Positions 25,201 to 32,158 are shown, numbered from the stretch's first letter. The stretch: 57,073 nucleotides of DNA from Treponema sp. (GCA_009785215.1 WQWU01000006.1:1-57073), one strand, 5' to 3'. Numbers and translations are program-made. The notes: generated from the letters alone by a model not told the origin.

Positions 25201-25474
25201 TTTTTCTCCTTTGTTTAATTTCAATATGCTCCGCATTGATTACAATGTTTTTACCAATGCTTTTTAATTTTCCAACAATTCTTAATTCAGAGCCTTTGTT
25301 TAATTTGTTATAAACCGAGTTTAATAAATTATTAAAATAAACTTCAATATAAATATTTTCTTCCTCTGGTTCATTCTCTTTGGTAAACGACTCTAAAACG
25401 AATTTTTTAGCAACATTAAATGTTGGTTCTCTATACACAATACCTTCGATTAAAACACTGTTTAAATGGTTCAT
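25184..25474 (-). CDS. SSB-like OB-fold protein
   Basis: This 96-aa protein starts MNHLNSVLIEGIVYREPTF, then has YIEVYFNNLLNSVYNKLNKG and ELRIVGKLKS. The order (N-V-x-L-x-G-x-V near the start, later 'KG-x-x-x-x-V-x-G-x-L') is that of a single-stranded DNA-binding OB fold. It is shorter than SSB (about 150-180 aa) and lacks the acidic C-terminal tail that recruits partners. The start 25474 is set by AAGGAG. It probably protects ssDNA in phage replication or recombination. Confidence 0.6.
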   Translation of the reverse strand: MNHLNSVLIEGIVYREPTFNVAKKFVLESFTKENEPEEENIYIEVYFNNLLNSVYNKLNKGSELRIVGKLKSIGKNIVINAEHIEIKQRRKNESSK

Positions 25475-25508
25475 TTTATTTCTCCTTATTCTTTCCAATA
25501 TTTTTTAA

Positions 25509-25530
25509 ATGGGAGTTTTTACACTCCCAT
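25509..25530. promoter_or_regulatory. Intergenic hairpin between minus-strand genes
   Basis: ATGGGAGT (25509-25516) pairs with ACTCCCAT (25523-25530) around a T-rich loop. No T-run follows on the minus strand, so it is not a classical terminator for this operon. It resembles the hairpin at 26035-26060 in place and GGGAG core. Confidence 0.5.
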
Positions 25531-25538
25531 TATTTTAA

Positions 25539-25790
25539 TTATTCAACTTCAACATCTGAGTCAGAATAATCTTCGTGTGATAATTGATTGGACTCTAAAG
25601 CGTGATTAATTAAAGCATTATCATCAATATTAATTTCAACATTCTTAGTTGCTGACCAATTAATATTATTTCCATCAATGTCGATTTCTATTTCCCAATC
25701 ATCATCAATTCCGTTTTCTTCTCTGATTAAATCTAAAACAGTTTCCATTTCAATATCACCGTTTCTTTTAAGTATTAAACTATAATCCAT
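25539..25790 (-). CDS. Acidic phage protein, 83 aa
   Basis: This strongly acidic protein is rich in Asp, Glu, Asn and Ile (DDDWEIEIDIDGNNIN in the middle, SDSDVEVE at the end). The ribosome site GGGAG precedes ATG 25790, and the start overlaps the upstream gene by 11 bases. Acidic small phage proteins sometimes mimic DNA or block host nucleases, but there is no specific motif here to show that. Confidence 0.55.
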   Translation of the reverse strand: MDYSLILKRNGDIEMETVLDLIREENGIDDDWEIEIDIDGNNINWSATKNVEINIDDNALINHALESNQLSHEDYSDSDVEVE

Positions 25791-26013
25791 AATTACTCCC
25801 TAATGCTTTAATAGCATCTTCATATTCCCACGCATAACACTTATTTAAAATATTTGCTGCTTGTGCTTGGTTAATTTTATTTTGCCTATAGGCATTTATA
25901 ATTGTTTTGTCTTTTAATGGCATTCTTTTCCAAAGTCCACAAAATTTCCAATCATCTGAATTAGACCAAGGTGTTTTATCATTAACTTCCGAAACTCTAC
26001 GATTATTATTCAT
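25780..26013 (-). CDS. Hypothetical phage protein, 77 aa
   Basis: The start 26013 is chosen for its AAGGAG, instead of a longer frame to 26052. The product begins MNNNRRVSEVNDKTPWSNSD and has a helical C-terminal half with NAYRQNKINQAQAANILNKC, which could be a helix-turn-helix. It may be a small DNA-binding regulator. The family is not recognised. Confidence 0.55.
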   Translation of the reverse strand: MNNNRRVSEVNDKTPWSNSDDWKFCGLWKRMPLKDKTIINAYRQNKINQAQAANILNKCYAWEYEDAIKALGSNYGL

Positions 26014-26034
26014 AATATTCTCCTTGTATTTTTT

Positions 26035-26060
26035 AAGCGGGAGATTTTTCACTCCCGCTT
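26035..26060. promoter_or_regulatory. Intergenic hairpin with T-run on the plus strand
   Basis: AAGCGGGAG (26035-26043) pairs with CTCCCGCTT (26052-26060), followed on the plus strand by TTTTGTTT. On the plus strand it would be a terminator, guarding the operon against antisense transcription. On the minus strand it stands between two genes just before a ribosome site. Confidence 0.55.
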
Positions 26061-26066
26061 TTTTGT

Positions 26067-26267
26067 TTATTCTACTTCGCAGTAGTCCATCATAATTTGC
26101 AATGCCTCATCATAAGACTTTGCCGTTGTTGTGATTTTGTCATACATTTCTTTTGCTAATTCTGGCTGACCAAAATCCCTTAATGCTTTCGAACAAATTG
26201 CCATAAGGTTGTAGACGTTTCCGTTTTGTCCGACCAATTTAACAATTGGCTTTTTTCGATTTTCCAT
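26067..26267 (-). CDS. Hypothetical phage protein, 66 aa
   Basis: The start 26267 is set by AGGAGAGA just upstream; a longer frame to 26315 lacks that support. The product starts MENRKKPIVKLVGQNGNVYN and continues as helices (ALRDFGQPELAKEMYDKI). The pattern of a short beta strand followed by two helices is known from small phage and plasmid proteins of unknown function. It is the first gene of the minus-strand accessory operon. Confidence 0.6.
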   Translation of the reverse strand: MENRKKPIVKLVGQNGNVYNLMAICSKALRDFGQPELAKEMYDKITTTAKSYDEALQIMMDYCEVE

Positions 26268-26309
26268 AATTCTCTCTCCTAAAAATTGTATTTCGTTAAG
26301 TATAAAATG

Positions 26310-26356
26310 TTGCACCTAACGTTTGATATATAAAATATAATATACGTTAGGTGCAA
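26310..26356. promoter_or_regulatory. 13-bp inverted repeat upstream of the accessory operon
   Basis: TTGCACCTAACGT (26310-26322) and ACGTTAGGTGCAA (26344-26356) are perfect arms spaced by 21 AT-rich bases. The spacer holds a plus-strand TATAAT (26336-26341), and a minus-strand TATACT lies just downstream (26299-26304). The centre-to-centre distance of 34 bp would put two regulator subunits on nearly the same face of DNA. Apart from this site and the promoter at 26605, I see nothing in the 386-base gap to 26653. Confidence 0.55.
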
Positions 26357-26604
26357 TGTAAATAGTAAAGATAAAAATAATTTTAAAATAATTACTGTTA
26401 ATTTTAATTGTTTGAGGTTATCACAGGTTTAACTATCTGGCGAATTCTATATTTGGAATAATCTATTTAAAAGAAATTAAACTACAGGCTTCTGCACGCT
26501 TCTAAGACCTTAATTTTAACGAGTTTGGAACTATGGATTAAAGAGAAATGAAAAAAAAGTAAAAATAATTTATTTTTTTTTAAAAAAATCAGTAAAAATA
26601 GGTC

Positions 26605-26634
26605 TTGACAATAATTTAAAATTACTTTTATAAT
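26605..26634 (+). promoter_or_regulatory. Strong sigma70-type promoter
   Basis: TTGACA (26605-26610), an 18-base spacer and TATAAT (26629-26634) are perfect matches to the consensus. The expected transcript start near 26641 leaves a very short leader with AGGAG before ATG 26654. Confidence 0.8.
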
Positions 26635-26653
26635 TGTATTACAGGAGATTTTT

Positions 26654-26824
26654 ATGGTAGTTGATAAATCGACAGAATATTATTTAACCCATTCTATGGG
26701 GCTAACAAAAAAGCAAATTAAAGAAATGCTCCCCGGCGAAGTTGACAAACACTGCGAAGAAATAATCCGCAATAGAATTGACGCCCGGGGAATGGTTGCT
26801 CCAGAAGAAGAAGATAAAAATTAA
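26654..26824 (+). CDS. Small strongly promoted phage protein, 56 aa
   Basis: The 56-aa product starts MVVDKSTEYYLTHSMGLTKK, is helical and ends acidic. It has the best promoter of the prophage region and an AGGAG site. It lies between the accessory operon and the recombinase gene, overlapping the recombinase stop by four bases head-on. Read-through would make antisense RNA to the recombinase. Small genes beside large serine integrases can be directionality factors or immunity genes; this one has no recognised motif. Confidence 0.6.
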   Translation: MVVDKSTEYYLTHSMGLTKKQIKEMLPGEVDKHCEEIIRNRIDARGMVAPEEEDKN

Positions 26825-28764
26825 ATATCATCAATAAACGATATTACTTTATTAATATCTTTCAACAAATAATCAATTCCTAATTTTTGCAATCTTTTTT
26901 CCATAATTATTTTATCTTTAGTTTTTAAAAAATATTCTTTTATTCTGCGTTCTCCAATTCGCCGAGTAATTTCTCGGAGTATTAGTTTGTTTTCAATATC
27001 AAGGATTTCTATTTCAATATCATTTAATTCTTTTTGCGTATAATCTTTTGTTTTTGAAATCGGAGTATTAATAAACTTCTTAATATTGCTTTGATATTCT
27101 CCATCTTCATTTAACAGAGTATTTGAATTTAAAAAGTTTTTCATAAAATGCTCATCGTTTTTTAATTCCTCTATAAATAATTCCGGTAGTTTGTAATTTT
27201 CTTTAATATTAAAAATAAATAATAAATATCCTGTATCAATTAAAAGATAATAACCGAACAATTGGCATTTTTTTATTATTTTTAAGAGTGCGGTTCTTTT
27301 ATTTTCAATGCTTAATTTTTCAAAAAAACTGAGTATTAATTCTTTTGTATTGTAATAAGTTAATTCCATCTCATCTCTGGTCAATTCTTCTTTTAATTTG
27401 TTTAATTCAATATTTAATTTTGTGATAACAGAATTATTCACTTCAAGTTTTTGTTTTAATTCATTTTCTTTTATTAATGTAAGTTTTAACAAATCTTTAT
27501 CGCTAGAGTTTTCTTCATAAATATTCTGAAAATTGTTTATTTGTTTTTCAATTTTCCTGTTATTACTTTCAACAGAATTTATATTATCTTTAATTTTTGT
27601 TAAATTTAAATTATTTAATTTTTGATTTTCTTTCAGCAATTCTTTTGTATCATCAAAAACCAAATAATAATAAAAATAAAACGCTTCTACAAGATTATTA
27701 ATTATTTCCCTTCTGATAGATTTTGGTTTTTGCAAACAAGTTCTGGTCGGATTATGCGTATAATATTTATAATCATCTTTATCATTTACAGTATAATAAT
27801 GCTTGTTACAATACGGGCAATTAGTAATACCTGAGAAAATATCAGAACTTGCATTGCGTTTGTTTTTTTTATATACTTGCTTATTTTCAACAAGCATTTT
27901 AACGGAATTTATATAATCTTCAATTGAGATTATATTTACTGGATAATTTATAGAGGGCAGATAGTATTTTGGCTTTCCATTTTCCTGTTCATATAAAAAA
28001 TCAAAATTATTGATTTCTGATTTTTTAAATTTATTGCATAATTCTGCACCTTCGGTTGTTAATGAAAAACCAGTGTAATCAAAACTTGATAATATATTAC
28101 GATAATTTTTAAAAAGAACGCTTAACCGAGCATCTGTTTCATCATTGTGTAATTCCTTAACAATATTATTAATAGGTCTGCCTTTTAAAAAATATTCGAA
28201 AATATATTTTATATTTTCAATTTCTGATTGAACAGGCTCCCAGATAATAAATCTATCGTCTTTTCCTATCTGTTTATATCCATATTTTTTATGATATGAA
28301 CGCCTGCCTGTATTTATAGTTGATTTTATACCTCTTGTTGTTCTCCTTACAATTTTATTGCGTTCGTATTTTGACCATAAGTTTTTCATATCTTGGAAAA
28401 GTTCCGACTCAGGGTCGTTTAAATCAATTTCTTTTCCGCTATCATATAAAATTGCTTTATTTTCTATTAAAGTGAATTTTAATAAAAACCAAAAATCATT
28501 GCGGGACATTCGAGAATGCTCCCAAACCCATAATCTATCAATTCTTTTTTGTTCAATATCATCGAGTAGTTTTGTTAGACCTTGTAAATGTTTAAATGGA
28601 TTTTTTCTGTCATGAATTTTGTAACCAGATTTACCAATATCTTCATATACTTGGTATTGAAAACCTTGTGCATTACAAAACTTAATTCCTAACTCTTTTT
28701 GCTGTTCAATTGAAGTACCGTCTGTTTCAGCAGAAGTCCTAGCGTAAATTCCGCAAATTCCCAT
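26821..28764 (-). CDS. Large serine recombinase (phage integrase)
   Basis: This 647-aa integrase has an N-terminal resolvase domain (YARTS with nucleophile Ser11; DRLWVWEHSRMSRN), a recombinase domain, a zinc-ribbon region near residue 315 (CPYCNKHYY, later a Cys in RTCLQ) and a long Leu/Asn/Lys coiled-coil (about residues 370-450) that controls synapsis. Length and order match large serine integrases. It is the last gene before the host junction at about 28,840, the usual integrase position. The ribosome site is GGGAG. It is likely to cut within the VWEWCWD codons of the FGE-type target. Confidence 0.9.
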   Translation of the reverse strand: MGICGIYARTSAETDGTSIEQQKELGIKFCNAQGFQYQVYEDIGKSGYKIHDRKNPFKHLQGLTKLLDDIEQKRIDRLWVWEHSRMSRNDFWFLLKFTLIENKAILYDSGKEIDLNDPESELFQDMKNLWSKYERNKIVRRTTRGIKSTINTGRRSYHKKYGYKQIGKDDRFIIWEPVQSEIENIKYIFEYFLKGRPINNIVKELHNDETDARLSVLFKNYRNILSSFDYTGFSLTTEGAELCNKFKKSEINNFDFLYEQENGKPKYYLPSINYPVNIISIEDYINSVKMLVENKQVYKKNKRNASSDIFSGITNCPYCNKHYYTVNDKDDYKYYTHNPTRTCLQKPKSIRREIINNLVEAFYFYYYLVFDDTKELLKENQKLNNLNLTKIKDNINSVESNNRKIEKQINNFQNIYEENSSDKDLLKLTLIKENELKQKLEVNNSVITKLNIELNKLKEELTRDEMELTYYNTKELILSFFEKLSIENKRTALLKIIKKCQLFGYYLLIDTGYLLFIFNIKENYKLPELFIEELKNDEHFMKNFLNSNTLLNEDGEYQSNIKKFINTPISKTKDYTQKELNDIEIEILDIENKLILREITRRIGERRIKEYFLKTKDKIIMEKRLQKLGIDYLLKDINKVISFIDDI

Positions 28765-28779
28765 AAAAATCTCCCTGTT

Positions 28780-28794
28780 TCGTATTATATACGA
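28780..28794. promoter_or_regulatory. Palindrome upstream of the recombinase gene
   Basis: TCGTAT-TAT-ATACGA lies 16 bases upstream of the recombinase ATG, in its promoter/leader region. It could be an operator for the recombinase or part of the attachment region. Confidence 0.4.
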
Positions 28795-28834
28795 TTTGTT
28801 AATTTAAGTAAAGAAATTATATAATAGAGAGAAA

Positions 28835-28856
28835 AGCACCGTATGGGAGTGGTGCT
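28835..28856. other. Candidate attachment junction (attR)
   Basis: AGCACC (28835-28840) and GGTGCT (28851-28856) are inverted arms around ten bases. The left part is AT-rich phage DNA; the right part reads in frame as the VWEWCWD codons of a host gene. Large serine integrases act on short imperfect inverted repeats with a two-base core, so this is the best crossover candidate. The left junction is not in the window. Confidence 0.6.
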
Positions 28857-29044
28857 GGGATAGATATGGAGATTATCCGGTAGGAGCGCAAGCAAATCCA
28901 ACGGGGGCGGTCTCCGGCGAAGATCGCGTGGTACGTGGCGGATCATGGCTCAGTGGCGGTCAGGGTCTTCGTTCTGCTAATCGGGATGGGGTCGGTCCGT
29001 CGTACAAGACCGAATTTCTCGGCTTTCGGCTTGTTCGCCCTTGA
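28841..29044 (+). pseudogene. 3' end of a formylglycine-generating-enzyme/SUMF1-family gene
   Basis: Sixty-seven codons from GTA 28841 to TGA 29042-29044 encode VWEWCWDRYGDYP at the start, RVVRGGSWLSGG in the middle and FLGFRLVRP at the end. This is the conserved C-terminus of the FGE/SUMF1 family, whose fold resembles C-type lectins; many members are not true sulfatase-activating enzymes. The frame runs without start or ribosome site into phage DNA. The 5' part should lie beyond the left end of the prophage, so the gene is interrupted while the phage is resident. Confidence 0.85.
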
Positions 29045-29090
29045 TCTGACTACTTGATCCATGTTAGGTGCAATGCTACATGTCCACCGG

Positions 29091-29323
29091 TTTCAGAAAT
29101 GTATGCCTAGTGATATTCTTGAGGGGCGCACAAGGCTGCACGCGTATGCGTGTGGATAAATAAAAGCTGCAGTGTGTGGCGCAAAAAGAAAGTTTATGAG
29201 ATAAAGGTTTCGCTAGGGATTTATCCCTAGCGCGCGCCGGCAGAGAAAAAAGTGCCGCCTCCGCGCGGTGCTTTTTTCTCTGACAGGACCCCAAGTAAGA
29301 TCTTTAGGCATACATTTCTGAAA
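29091..29323. repeat. MITE-like element with 19-bp inverted ends
   Basis: TTTCAGAAATGTATGCCTA (29091-29109) returns perfectly inverted at 29305-29323. Inside are a 10-bp-arm hairpin, CGCTAGGGAT-TT-ATCCCTAGCG, and a long stem of AGAGAAAAAAG type with GC-rich loop followed by T6, which can stop plus-strand transcription. No gene is present. The 233-bp length, perfect ends and inner palindromes are those of a non-autonomous mobile element. No flanking duplication is obvious. The element lies between the interrupted SUMF1 gene and pstS1; the rest of 29045-29414 holds the Pho box and leader. Confidence 0.6.
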
Positions 29324-29331
29324 TGCCGCTT

Positions 29332-29370
29332 TAAACCAAACTTTAACAATTCATTTATTGTCTCTTAACA
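29332..29370 (+). promoter_or_regulatory. Pho-box-like repeats upstream of pstS1
   Basis: TAAACC, TTAACA, TTTATT and TTAACA are spaced exactly 11 bp apart (29332, 29343, 29354, 29365), one turn of DNA. This is the pattern of PhoB/PhoP binding sites. The matching block before pstS2 strengthens the call. A -10-like TATTAAT follows at about 18 bp from the last repeat. Confidence 0.7.
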
Positions 29371-29414
29371 CGGTAAAAATACGCTTTTATTAATATTTTA
29401 CCAAGGAGAAGATT

Positions 29415-30224
29415 ATGAAGATTAAAGTTATTTCTGTTTTAATGGCAGTGCTTGTCATTACAAATGCGTTTGCCGGCGGCGGTAGTGATAATAGTTCCGC
29501 ATCGTACACAATTGAGGTGGGCGGATCAACATCAGTATCCCCGCTGATGGAATTGTTTGCTGAAAGTTATCAGAAGGCAAAACCAAACATTAAGGTAAAC
29601 ATTAACGGAACAGGTTCCGGAGACGGTATCAACAATGCCGGTGTGCTTTATCAGGTTGGTATGTCAAGCCGTGAGCTTACACCTGCGGAACAGGGCAAAG
29701 GTCTTAGAGAAACAATTGTCGCGATTGATGGTATTGCTGTTATCGTGAACAGCAGCAATCCTGTATCAAACCTTACAGTTGATCAAATACGAAACATTTA
29801 CACCGGAGCAATCACAGACTGGAGCCAGGTTGGCGGCAGAGCAGGCAGAATTGCGGTAGTTAGCCGCGAAGAAGGTTCAGGAACAAGGGGCGCTTTTGAA
29901 GAAATCGTCCGCTTCCAGGGCAGGTTGCTTGCAGGAGCAAATGAATCAACAAGTACCGGAGCAATCAAAGCAGGTATTGCTCAGAACCCAAATGCAATTG
30001 GTTATATTTCGCTCGGATCTGTCGATGACACAATTAAAGCCATCTCTGTTGACGGAGTTACTCCGGCAACCGCAAATGTTGTAAGCGGCGCATATAAAAT
30101 CGCGCGTCCTTTTATTGTTCTTACAGGAAACAATCTGCATGCAGAAAGCGCGGCTTTTGTTCAATGGATGCTTGGCTCTGAAGGTCAGGCGATTGTTAGC
30201 AGAAGCTGGATTCGCGTTCGCTAA
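29415..30224 (+). CDS. pstS: Phosphate-binding protein PstS, copy 1 (no lipobox)
   Basis: This 269-aa periplasmic phosphate-binding protein feeds the PstCAB transporter. The mature part starts YTIEVGGSTSVSPLMELFAE and has the PstS phosphate-loop phrases GTGSGDGINNAG and SREEGSGTRGAFEE. The signal peptide (KVISVLMAVLVITNAFA) ends in an AFA-G site and has no lipid-attachment Cys, unlike copy 2. So this copy is probably soluble in the periplasm. The two mature proteins differ at only about 16 positions by my count. The ribosome site is AAGGAG; a Pho-box-like block lies upstream. Three envelope genes separate it from copy 2. Confidence 0.9.
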   Translation: MKIKVISVLMAVLVITNAFAGGGSDNSSASYTIEVGGSTSVSPLMELFAESYQKAKPNIKVNINGTGSGDGINNAGVLYQVGMSSRELTPAEQGKGLRETIVAIDGIAVIVNSSNPVSNLTVDQIRNIYTGAITDWSQVGGRAGRIAVVSREEGSGTRGAFEEIVRFQGRLLAGANESTSTGAIKAGIAQNPNAIGYISLGSVDDTIKAISVDGVTPATANVVSGAYKIARPFIVLTGNNLHAESAAFVQWMLGSEGQAIVSRSWIRVR

Positions 30225-30361
30225 TACATTCCCCCGTTTTCGTGAACCTGCCGGCTGCGCAGGTTCACGTGCTTCATGGTTAGATTTTCATCTTGAGGCA
30301 TCGCCCCCTCCCCCCTTTTTTTTGGTTAGATTTTACGTGAGGCATTGCGCTGCACGTTTGG

Positions 30362-30390
30362 TTGACAAAAAAATCATTATGACACATTAT
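30362..30390 (+). promoter_or_regulatory. Candidate promoter for the lipoprotein gene
   Basis: TTGACA (30362-30367), 17 bases, then CATTAT (30385-30390). It lies 44 bases before ATG 30434, after a GTGAACCTGC/GCAGGTTCAC hairpin (30242-30268) that separates it from pstS1. It matches sigma70 well at -35, moderately at -10. Confidence 0.5.
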
Positions 30391-30433
30391 TAATATAACA
30401 AGGACTTTTTGGTTCAGATGTACGGAGTTAAAC

Positions 30434-31123
30434 ATGACAAGATTAGCATTTATTGTTCTCGCTTTTTCCTCTATTCTTGTTTTCGCAGGATGTGCAGGCA
30501 AGGCAACAATCGTAATTAAGGGCAATCAGTCGGTCGGCGATGCGTGGAGCTGCACTTCCATTTCCCCCGAAGGTGTAGTCAGCGAAGTGTCAAATAAATA
30601 CAGAATTTCTTTTCCCGCTGCCGGTTCGCCCGGAACATTTATTTTTACATTCAAAGCAATAGCCCAGGGAGAAGCAGAAGTCGTTTTAACTCATTATTTC
30701 AGAGGCGAACCGGCAGGCAGCAATATCTACAATGCAGTTGTTGATAAACGCAAAAAGCTAACGCTGACTAAATATATGCTGGAAAGTTATAATACCGTAG
30801 AAGACGCGCTTTATAAAATAAGCGGAATCTGGTATAACCGTAACAATAAAACGGCGATTAGGTTTCTTGAAAATACTGTGCAAATTGCGAAAAATACAGA
30901 AGAACCTGAAGATGCGGACTTTATTGACTATGCGGCATACACGATAGAAATAAAAACGGAACAGCGTGAAAGATTCTCCGTGCAAAGTTATTATTTAATT
31001 ATAAATAAGATACCGGAGAATGAAAACGAGGAATTAAGAATCGCTATTTACCATTCTCCGGCTAGTCTTAGATTCTACACCGGTTCAAGATGGCTTGAAG
31101 AAACATATTACAGGAACAGGTAA
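30434..31123 (+). CDS. Lipoprotein with chagasin-like N-terminal domain
   Basis: This 229-aa protein has a type II signal peptide ending VFAGC, with lipid Cys at about residue 20. Residues about 25-95 (GNQSVGDAWSCTS, later FIFTFKAIAQGEAEVVLTHYFRG) resemble the chagasin/I42 inhibitor pattern of small beta-sandwich inhibitors of cysteine peptidases. The rest is unrecognised. It is the first of three envelope genes lying between two nearly identical pstS genes. The inhibitor role is a suggestion from pattern alone. Confidence 0.5.
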   Translation: MTRLAFIVLAFSSILVFAGCAGKATIVIKGNQSVGDAWSCTSISPEGVVSEVSNKYRISFPAAGSPGTFIFTFKAIAQGEAEVVLTHYFRGEPAGSNIYNAVVDKRKKLTLTKYMLESYNTVEDALYKISGIWYNRNNKTAIRFLENTVQIAKNTEEPEDADFIDYAAYTIEIKTEQRERFSVQSYYLIINKIPENENEELRIAIYHSPASLRFYTGSRWLEETYYRNR

Positions 31124-31132
31124 TTAAATTAC

Positions 31133-31609
31133 ATGAAAAAAATAATTCTTGTAATAGTTGTAGTGTTTTCTGTTTCTGCTGTCTGCTTTGCCCAAAATAA
31201 AGCGGAAATCGGCTTTGCGCTGGTAAGAAATCCGGTGTTTTTTCCAGACAATGCGGTGGTTCCCGGAGTCAGCCTTGCATTTTACCCAAGTATTACAAGC
31301 TTTTTTGGCATTGGAATACTTGCTAATTTTGGTATAGGAGAAAATGCAGCGCATTTAGATTTTTTGGCTGGACCATACTTTGCGGTTCATATTAAAGAAA
31401 AATTTACATTATTGGGTTCGGCAGGTTTTTATATTGGCATGATATTTTTTGGGTTCGGCGGGCAGTTGTCTGCACAATATGCCGTGCATCCGAACATAGC
31501 TATTTTTGTGAGAGTACAGGGTAATTTTGCTGTCTTTATGGCACCGGGAATTGACAGCATAAAATCTTATGTTATAACTCCCGTTGTCGGAGTGGGATTC
31601 AGATTTTAA
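31133..31609 (+). CDS. Outer-membrane beta-barrel-like protein
   Basis: This 158-aa protein has a clear signal peptide (MKKIILVIVVVFSVSAVCFA, cleavage near AQNK) and a glycine- and aromatic-rich mature part of alternating hydrophobic residues. It ends in Phe (GVGFRF), the typical end of an outer-membrane barrel. With about 138 mature residues it could form an eight-stranded barrel. The start follows the lipoprotein stop by ten bases. The function is unknown. Confidence 0.55.
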   Translation: MKKIILVIVVVFSVSAVCFAQNKAEIGFALVRNPVFFPDNAVVPGVSLAFYPSITSFFGIGILANFGIGENAAHLDFLAGPYFAVHIKEKFTLLGSAGFYIGMIFFGFGGQLSAQYAVHPNIAIFVRVQGNFAVFMAPGIDSIKSYVITPVVGVGFRF

Positions 31610-31627
31610 TTAGCGCAGGAGAAACTA

Positions 31628-32038
31628 ATGAAAAAAATAATTTTTTTGGTTGTTATTTTATTTGTAATAATTTTTACAAACAGCTGTGATCCCGGCGGCA
31701 AATCCACAACAGAAATAATCAATAATTCTTCTTTTGATTTAAGCGTTAGCTTTGAATCAAATTCCAGAGGAACTGATGACGATATTAGCATATTAAAAGG
31801 AAAATCGGCTTTATTGGAATTATACAGTCTCGGCGGTTATCCAAGTCCAAACTATCAATTGGATAAAATAATAATTACGGATATAAATACCGCAGAAATC
31901 ATTAAAATTTTTGAAACAGACAAAGATGCCGATACTGATTTATTTGAATTATTAAGCGTAGAGCGTAAAAAACGCTTTTGGTTTTACCAATTCCATGCCA
32001 GTTTTTCATTAACAATAACTGATGAGTTATTGCAGTGA
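31628..32038 (+). CDS. Small lipoprotein, unknown
   Basis: This 136-aa protein has a type II signal peptide with FTNSC, lipid Cys at about residue 20. The mature domain is beta-rich (TEIINNSSFDLSVSFESNS), ending LTITDELLQ. The ribosome site is AGGAG before ATG 31628. It is the third envelope gene between the pstS copies and ends before the second Pho box. The family is not recognised. Confidence 0.6.
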   Translation: MKKIIFLVVILFVIIFTNSCDPGGKSTTEIINNSSFDLSVSFESNSRGTDDDISILKGKSALLELYSLGGYPSPNYQLDKIIITDINTAEIIKIFETDKDADTDLFELLSVERKKRFWFYQFHASFSLTITDELLQ

Positions 32039-32075
32039 GGAGTGGTAGCTGCTACCCTTCTGGAGAGCCCCGTAT

Positions 32076-32114
32076 TTAACCAAACTTTAACAATTCACTC
32101 ACACCCCTCTAACA
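32076..32114 (+). promoter_or_regulatory. Pho-box-like repeats upstream of pstS2
   Basis: TTAACC, TTAACA, CTCACA and CTAACA start at 32076, 32087, 32098 and 32109, again every 11 bp. The first two repeats and the linker AAACT are shared with the pstS1 block, and GTAAAAATACGCT follows in both. A TATAAC-like -10 lies downstream. Confidence 0.75.
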
Positions 32115-32158
32115 CTGTAAAAATACGCTAAATATAACTTTTTCTTAAGGAGAGAATT

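Noticed and set aside
26346-29075. GTTAGGTGCAATG occurs at 26346-26358 in the prophage and again at 29063-29075 just after the SUMF1 fragment; considered as an attachment-site repeat.
   Set aside because: A 13-base match between two places is expected by chance many times in 57 kb, and neither copy lies at the phage-host switch. The in-frame SUMF1 junction at about 28,840 is better supported.
29076-29294. Minus-strand frame inside the MITE-like element.
   Set aside because: It reads through the palindromes, has no ribosome site and no protein-like composition.
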